Below, piece by piece: positions 14,670 to 18,595 of a DNA stretch of 18,595 bases; positions within the stretch are counted from its first letter, which is position 1, and each line of letters opens with the position of its first letter. The position numbers were made by a program, and so were the translations under genes. The stretch comes from Flavobacteriales bacterium UBA7878 (GTDB lineage Bacteria > Bacteroidota > Bacteroidia > Flavobacteriales > Schleiferiaceae). The DNA lies in assembly GCA_002501205.1 (NCBI GenBank), contig DLRW01000045.1, forward strand, positions 1 to 18,595, given 5' to 3'. Under the pieces are notes generated by a model. That model saw only the letters and a list, made by a program, of their open reading frames with translations. It was not told the DNA's origin and searched no databases.

Positions 14670-15637
14670 TGAAAACAAAGAAAAATTTTTTTCAAGTCCT
14701 TGCCCTCCAGTTTCTTATTTGGGGAGCACAGGCGCAGGAAGTAGGACAAAGTCCTTGGGGACCCGAGGATGAAATCGGTAGTCTCAATATGATGACCGAC
14801 AGTAGTCGCATTCAGATTCTATCGCAAATTGGCAGTGGTCAGGTCTACGATCTCAGCGTAGATTATTTCGTTGGGATGCCCAGTTTCCATTCCCTCGGAG
14901 ATCCTTCTTACCAGTATTGGCTTACCCATACTCCGCACGGTACTGTGGTGGATAATCCCAATGGCATGGGGGAGGCCATGAATGAGAAAGTCTCCTATAC
15001 TGGAGATGCTGTTTCTATGTACACCCATATGGGGACGCATATTGATGCCCTCAATCATTTTGGTTTGAATGGCCTGATTTGGAATGGCTTTAGTCCGGAA
15101 GAACATTTGGGTGACAAGGGTTGGAAGAAAACCGGAGCGGAGAAAATTCCACCCATCATTGCCCGTGGCCTTTTGCTGGATGTGCGAGCCCTGGTGGATT
15201 CTTTTCCGCCTAATTACCGCATTACAATTCAGGATTTGAAGGCCTGTTTAAAGCGTCAGAAAACCGAAATTCAGAAAGGGGATGTGATCCTAATTCGTAC
15301 CGGTCAGGCCCAACATTATGAAGATGCCGCCCATTACCTCCATCAGTATCCGGGAATTAGCCTAGCTGCGGCCCAGTGGTTAGTAGAAGAAAAAGGGGCC
15401 ATGTTATTGGGGGCCGATAATCTGAGTTTTGAAGCTTTTCCTCCTGAGAAGGAAGATAATTGGGTACCGGTGCATACCTATTTATTGGCCGAAAGAGGGG
15501 TAATGTTTTTGGAGCAAATGATGCTGGAAGACTTGGCCCAGGATGAGGTTTATGAATTTGCATTTATAGCCGCATCTCTAAAACTGCGAGGAGCCAGTGG
15601 ATCACCCATGCGTCCGATTGCCATTCCGATAAACTAG
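14669..15637 (+). CDS. Secreted cyclase-family metal-dependent hydrolase
   Basis: A 322-residue protein with a signal peptide (about 1-22, MKTKKNFFQVLALQFLIWGA then QA) and a cyclase domain of the kynurenine formamidase-like family (PF04199 type). The metal-binding signature is HMGTHIDALNH (His120, His124, Asp126, His130), matching H-x-G-T-H-x-D-x-x-x-H. Further family elements are WGPEDEIGSLNMM near the start, GDVILIRTGQA (about 208-218), and GADNLSFEAFP later. Members hydrolyse amides or lactones using Mn or Zn; the secreted location makes a role in tryptophan degradation unlikely, and the substrate is unknown. It is the first gene of a tight operon (4 bp to the next), behind an inverted repeat. 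Confidence 0.9.
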   Translation: MKTKKNFFQVLALQFLIWGAQAQEVGQSPWGPEDEIGSLNMMTDSSRIQILSQIGSGQVYDLSVDYFVGMPSFHSLGDPSYQYWLTHTPHGTVVDNPNGMGEAMNEKVSYTGDAVSMYTHMGTHIDALNHFGLNGLIWNGFSPEEHLGDKGWKKTGAEKIPPIIARGLLLDVRALVDSFPPNYRITIQDLKACLKRQKTEIQKGDVILIRTGQAQHYEDAAHYLHQYPGISLAAAQWLVEEKGAMLLGADNLSFEAFPPEKEDNWVPVHTYLLAERGVMFLEQMMLEDLAQDEVYEFAFIAASLKLRGASGSPMRPIAIPIN

Positions 15638-15641
15638 GCTC

Positions 15642-16088
15642 ATGAATCAGCTTGGCTTATCACTATTAACAGTGCTCCTGGGAATTTTCATCGTAACCCA
15701 GGGCAGTATGAATGCCCGCTTGGGACAGCAAACTGGCAGTGCCTTTTTGGCCAGTTCCATCAGCTTGGCGATTGGCTTCTTTCTGAGCCTCAGTGTGTTT
15801 TTATTTCAATTGAGCAGTCGCAATCTAAAAAGCAGTTTGGAGGGCATACCCTGGTATAATTGGATTGGTGGTGGACTCTTTAGCTTCAGTGCAGTAAGTC
15901 TCTTTTATTTCCTCATCCCCCGTCAGGGAATAGCCAGTACGGTAGTAATAAGTCTGAGCTCGCAATTGCTTTATGCAATGCTGGCCGGGAGCATGGGCTG
16001 GTTTGATCTTCCGGTAGAAGCGATAACTCCACGGAAAGTCCTGGGCGTAATTGCCCTGCTGGGTTCTGTAATTCTCCTTAAATCTTAA
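15642..16088 (+). CDS. YdcZ/DUF606-type DMT-superfamily membrane protein
   Basis: A 148-residue, very hydrophobic protein with about five transmembrane segments. The N-terminal GIFIVTQGSMNARLGQQTGSAF and central PWYNWIGGGLFSFSAVSLFYFLIPRQGIASTV fit the DUF606/YdcZ family (single-domain members of the drug/metabolite transporter superfamily, likely acting as dimers). LLGSVILLKS ends the last helix. The substrate is unknown. The ATG lies 4 bp after the cyclase stop and the GNAT gene begins 3 bp after its own stop, so it is clearly an inner gene of the operon. Confidence 0.88.
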   Translation: MNQLGLSLLTVLLGIFIVTQGSMNARLGQQTGSAFLASSISLAIGFFLSLSVFLFQLSSRNLKSSLEGIPWYNWIGGGLFSFSAVSLFYFLIPRQGIASTVVISLSSQLLYAMLAGSMGWFDLPVEAITPRKVLGVIALLGSVILLKS

Positions 16089-16091
16089 ATC

Positions 16092-16796
16092 ATGCAAGAT
16101 CCTAATCTATATAATGTGCTGAGCCTGTGGCAGGAGGTGGGGCAATTGAATGGACAGTATTTTGAGTCCACTAATTGGGCTGCCGCTTATAGTTTTGATT
16201 CACAATGGCCCAATCGCATTTGGCTAAAGCCTGATACTGATTTGGAGAATTTACAGCCTCCGGATGAACTCTCAGTTCCTTTGCGCCTGGTGCTTTGGCA
16301 GAATGAAGTGGCTGAACAAAATCCACAGAATTGGGGCTGGAGTGAAGTATTTAGTCTCACGGCAATGTCCGTTGATCTAAATGATATGAAAGCGCCAAAG
16401 GGGAAACTGCGTTTACAAAAACTGAATTCGGCAGAAGATAATAAAACCTGGTCTCAGCTATTTGAGGAGGCTTTCGCCTATCGTTACAGTCCCAATTTAG
16501 TGGCCAACACCGATCGACTTCTGGATTATTATTTGGCTTTTGATGGCGATCAGCCCATTGGAACTATCGCTATCTATCGAGATTCACAAGGCGAGGCCGG
16601 ACTTTATTCTATGGGAGTTCCCGCGCGTTTTCGTCGCCAGGGTTTTGCCCAGGAAATTCTAAGTGGGGCGCTCAACATCTTGAAAGAAGAGGGGCATCCA
16701 AAAGTATATCTCCAAGCCTCAGAAATGGGAAAGCCCTTGTATTTGCAAAATGGCTTCCAATCCGATTTTGAAATGATTCATTACCAAAAAGATTGA
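16092..16796 (+). CDS. GNAT-family N-acetyltransferase
   Basis: A 234-residue cytoplasmic protein. Residues about 1-105 are a poorly recognisable N-terminal domain rich in Trp (NWAAAYSFDSQWPNRIWLKP). Residues about 108-232 form a GNAT fold, with GTIAIYRDSQGEAGLYSMGV (strands 4-5 region), the acetyl-CoA pyrophosphate-binding loop RRQGFA (R-x-x-G-x-A type), and the terminal VYLQASEMGKPLYLQNGF, which is typical of GNATs. It would transfer an acetyl group from acetyl-CoA to an amine; the acceptor is unknown. Its stop TGA lies 2 bp before the ATG of the next gene. Confidence 0.9.
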   Translation: MQDPNLYNVLSLWQEVGQLNGQYFESTNWAAAYSFDSQWPNRIWLKPDTDLENLQPPDELSVPLRLVLWQNEVAEQNPQNWGWSEVFSLTAMSVDLNDMKAPKGKLRLQKLNSAEDNKTWSQLFEEAFAYRYSPNLVANTDRLLDYYLAFDGDQPIGTIAIYRDSQGEAGLYSMGVPARFRRQGFAQEILSGALNILKEEGHPKVYLQASEMGKPLYLQNGFQSDFEMIHYQKD

Positions 16797-16798
16797 AA

Positions 16799-17428
16799 AT
16801 GCAATTATTAAAAGCTTTGAATTGGCGCTATGCCACTAAAAAATTTGATACTAATCGTAAACTGCGAATAGATCAATTGAACTTTTTAAAGGAAGCCATC
16901 CGACTTTCGGTATCTTCTTATGGACTGCAAACCTATAAAGTACTCATAATTGAAAACGAGGCCTTGCGTAAAGAGCTTCGGGCAGTATCCTGGGATCAGC
17001 CTCAAATAACGGATGCTTCTCATCTTTTCATTTTTTGTGCCCGTAAAGAGAATATGGAACCGGAAGTGAATGCCTTCGTAGATCGAGTGCAGTCCAAGGG
17101 ATCGGCCTCTCAAACTATGCAAGAATACGGTCAATCAATTAAAGTCAGTTTAAAACGGAAGTCAGCGGAGGAATTAAGAAACTGGTCGGCCAGGCAAACC
17201 TATATTGCTCTAAACTCCTTAATGATCGCTTGCGCGGAAGCAGAGATTGATGCCTGTCCTATGGAAGGTTTTGAAGCTGAAGCTTACAATCGAATTTTAG
17301 CTTTGGAGGAGGAAGGCTACGAGGTGACCGTAATCGCTCCGGTAGGATTTAGATCAAGTGAAGATCAAAGCCAGTTCCGGCCTAAGGTTCGAAAGAGTGA
17401 AAAAGAACTATTCAAGTACATAGAATAA
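16799..17428 (+). CDS. NAD(P)H-dependent nitroreductase-family oxidoreductase
   Basis: A 209-residue flavin enzyme resembling E. coli NfsB. The N-terminus LNWRYATKKFDTNRKL matches the family FMN-binding start (R-x-S/A-T-K-x-F-D). PQITDASHLFIFCARKE follows mid-protein, then LNSLMIACAEAEIDACPMEGFE and GYEVTVIAPVGFRSSEDQ near the end, as in NfsB-type enzymes. One departure is SVSSYGLQTYKVLII, where many relatives have a Ser/Asn-rich stretch such as SPSSTNSQPW. It would reduce nitro compounds or quinones using NAD(P)H. ATG 16799 was preferred over an in-frame TTG at 16793 that overlaps the GNAT stop. It is the last gene of the operon, with a terminator about 45 bp downstream. Confidence 0.9.
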   Translation: MQLLKALNWRYATKKFDTNRKLRIDQLNFLKEAIRLSVSSYGLQTYKVLIIENEALRKELRAVSWDQPQITDASHLFIFCARKENMEPEVNAFVDRVQSKGSASQTMQEYGQSIKVSLKRKSAEELRNWSARQTYIALNSLMIACAEAEIDACPMEGFEAEAYNRILALEEEGYEVTVIAPVGFRSSEDQSQFRPKVRKSEKELFKYIE

Positions 17429-17473
17429 AGATTCACACCCATTAAGTGCTAAATGAGCCTCTTGTACAAGCCG

Positions 17474-17500
17474 ACTGTCTCAAATGAGGGGGTATTTTTT
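17474..17500 (+). terminator. Probable Rho-independent terminator after the nitroreductase gene
   Basis: ACTGTCTC (17474-17481) pairs with GAGGGGGT (17486-17493) across an AAAT loop, with one G-G mismatch and two T-G wobbles, followed by A and six T residues (17495-17500). It is weaker than the terminator at 10175 but correctly placed after the operon. Confidence 0.55.
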
Positions 17501-17562
17501 ATAAATTGAAGTGATTTACGCTCAGGTTCTTGAAAGGTAATTAAACAGAATAACCTGTATAA

Positions 17563-17603
17563 CTCTCAGTAAATGAGAGGTTTATTGGAAAAGAATAACT
17601 TTG
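17563..17603 (+). promoter_or_regulatory. Inverted repeat and -7 element upstream of the PAS gene
   Basis: CTCTCA (17563-17568) and TGAGAG (17574-17579) form a 6-bp inverted repeat around GTAAA. Just downstream, TAACTTTG (17596-17603) is a perfect match to the Bacteroidota TAnnTTTG -7 element, 37 bp before the PAS-gene ATG. No good -33 TTTG is seen at the right distance; the repeat sits there instead, so an activator or repressor site is possible. Confidence 0.4.
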
Positions 17604-17639
17604 TGCTGTGGATTTGAGGGGCTTAATCTAGGCTTGTGA

Positions 17640-18595
17640 ATGGGGAATTTAAATGCGGGTATAAATAAGGAGGCAATTTTCAATTTAATCGGGAATCTGG
17701 TTGACTTGGGAATTTGGCAGTACAATGTGACCAGAGATTACCTCGAGTGGGATGCGGTGATGTTCAAGATCTATGGCCAGGATGAGGCTAGCTTCGAACA
17801 TAAATTTTCCGATTGGCGGAAGGCGGTACATCCAGATGATATTGAAGGGGCCGAAGCGTCTTTTCAGGAATCGGTCCAAAGCGAAGGCGAGTTTGTCTAT
17901 ACTTTCAGAATTGTTCATCCCAACGGGGAGATTCGCTACATCAAGGCCAATGCCCAGAGTCATGGATTAAATGAAGCGGGCGAGCACATCATAGTGGGGG
18001 CTAATCAAGATGTAACTGAATTCTTAAAGGTGAGTGAGGAGAACGAGGCCTTAATTGAAACTTTAAAGGATTCTCAGGATACTGCCAGGATAGGAAGTTG
18101 GCAATATTACCCAGAGACTAATGTATCGGTCCTTGATGAGGTGACTAAAAGAATTTATGGCCTTCCTCCGGAATATAAAATTGAGGCAGCGGAAGGCATT
18201 ACCTATTATAAGAAAGGCTATTCTCGAGATAAAATAATGGAGGCTTTTGGGGAATTACTCGAAAAGAAAAAGCCTTATGACCTGGAGCTGCAGTTAATCA
18301 CGGCACAGGGTAAAGAAATATGGGTTCGAACCATCGGTAAGCCTAAGCTCAATGCGGCGGGCAAGGTGATTAAGGCCAGCGGAGTTTTCCAGGATATCAC
18401 CGAACAAAAGGAAAGGGAGCTGGCCTTATTAGAATCTACTCGCCGATTTGAAGGGGCCTTTGAGCATTCAGCTATTGGCATGGCCCTGGTAGGTTTGGAT
18501 GGAAAGTGGTTAAAGGTTAATAAGCGCTTGGTCGACTATTTTGGTTACGAAGAATCGGAATTATTGAAAAAGACTTTTCAGGATTTAACCCATCC
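17640..18595 (+). CDS. Multi-PAS sensor protein, N-terminal part (3' truncated)
   Basis: An open frame from ATG 17640 runs to the window end (318 codons plus two bases) without a stop. There is no signal peptide or membrane segment, so a cytoplasmic sensor is likely. Three PAS domains are visible. PAS1 (about 18-120) has LGIWQYNVTRDYLEWD, FSDWRKAVHPDD, GEIRYIKANAQ and VGANQDVTE. PAS2 (about 138-258) has ARIGSWQYYPETN, KEIWVRTIGKP and GVFQDITEQKERE. PAS3 begins around 263 (RRFEGAFEHSAIGMALVGLDGKW) and is cut off. PAS domains with PAC motifs usually feed a histidine kinase in Bacteroidota; the output domain lies outside the window, so the class is unproven. Confidence 0.88.
   Translation, partial: MGNLNAGINKEAIFNLIGNLVDLGIWQYNVTRDYLEWDAVMFKIYGQDEASFEHKFSDWRKAVHPDDIEGAEASFQESVQSEGEFVYTFRIVHPNGEIRYIKANAQSHGLNEAGEHIIVGANQDVTEFLKVSEENEALIETLKDSQDTARIGSWQYYPETNVSVLDEVTKRIYGLPPEYKIEAAEGITYYKKGYSRDKIMEAFGELLEKKKPYDLELQLITAQGKEIWVRTIGKPKLNAAGKVIKASGVFQDITEQKERELALLESTRRFEGAFEHSAIGMALVGLDGKWLKVNKRLVDYFGYEESELLKKTFQDLTH

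Noticed and set aside
17461..17470. Palindrome TTGTACAA as an operator
   Set aside because: It is short and lies between a stop codon and a terminator, where a hairpin or chance is a sufficient explanation.
1..18595. CRISPR array or insertion sequence
   Set aside because: No regularly spaced direct repeats, transposase or terminal inverted repeats were found on reading either strand.

Overview
The window looks like a chromosomal segment of a member of the Bacteroidota, probably Flavobacteriia-like. Pointers are a secreted enzyme ending in a type IX secretion (T9SS) sorting domain, TAnnTTTG-type -7 promoter elements, few Shine-Dalgarno sequences, several TTG or GTG starts, and moderate GC. 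The genus cannot be fixed from the sequence.

Layout, left to right. (1) The tail of a YceI-family gene with a good terminator, then a secreted protein of unknown function and the RNA-binding transcription factor gene tex. (2) On the minus strand, a T9SS-exported SGNH/GDSL-type hydrolase translationally coupled to an MFS transporter, whose 3' end overlaps tex. (3) From about 7.8 to 10.2 kb, a compact cassette: a leader with a possible terminator/antiterminator switch, a small TPR protein with a Lys-rich tail, about 520 bp of structured non-coding DNA holding at least two tRNA-like elements, an SPFH/Band-7 (slipin-like) protein, and a strong terminator. (4) An arsenic resistance operon (arsR, arsM, thioredoxin-type arsC, acr3) behind a perfect 18-bp palindromic operator. 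(5) A DUF4349 lipoprotein and a Crp/Fnr-like regulator that has no ordinary start codon where its family would begin. (6) A four-gene operon (secreted cyclase-family hydrolase, YdcZ-type membrane protein, GNAT acetyltransferase, nitroreductase-like enzyme), preceded by an 8+8 inverted repeat that touches the first start codon. (7) The beginning of a multi-PAS sensor protein that runs off the window.

The most interesting part is region 3. The tRNA-like elements keep recognisable D- and T-arms but lack a normal anticodon stem, and sit directly upstream of an SPFH protein with no visible membrane anchor. The 2016 comparative survey of RNA-repair systems by Burroughs and Aravind, as I recall it, proposed SPFH/Band-7 proteins as scaffolds paired with a novel tRNA-like RNA. 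This cassette fits that idea but has no RNA ligase in the window and adds a TPR partner and a longer structured RNA. The arsenic operon is a complete reduce, methylate and export module. All function calls come from motifs read by eye; no database search was run.
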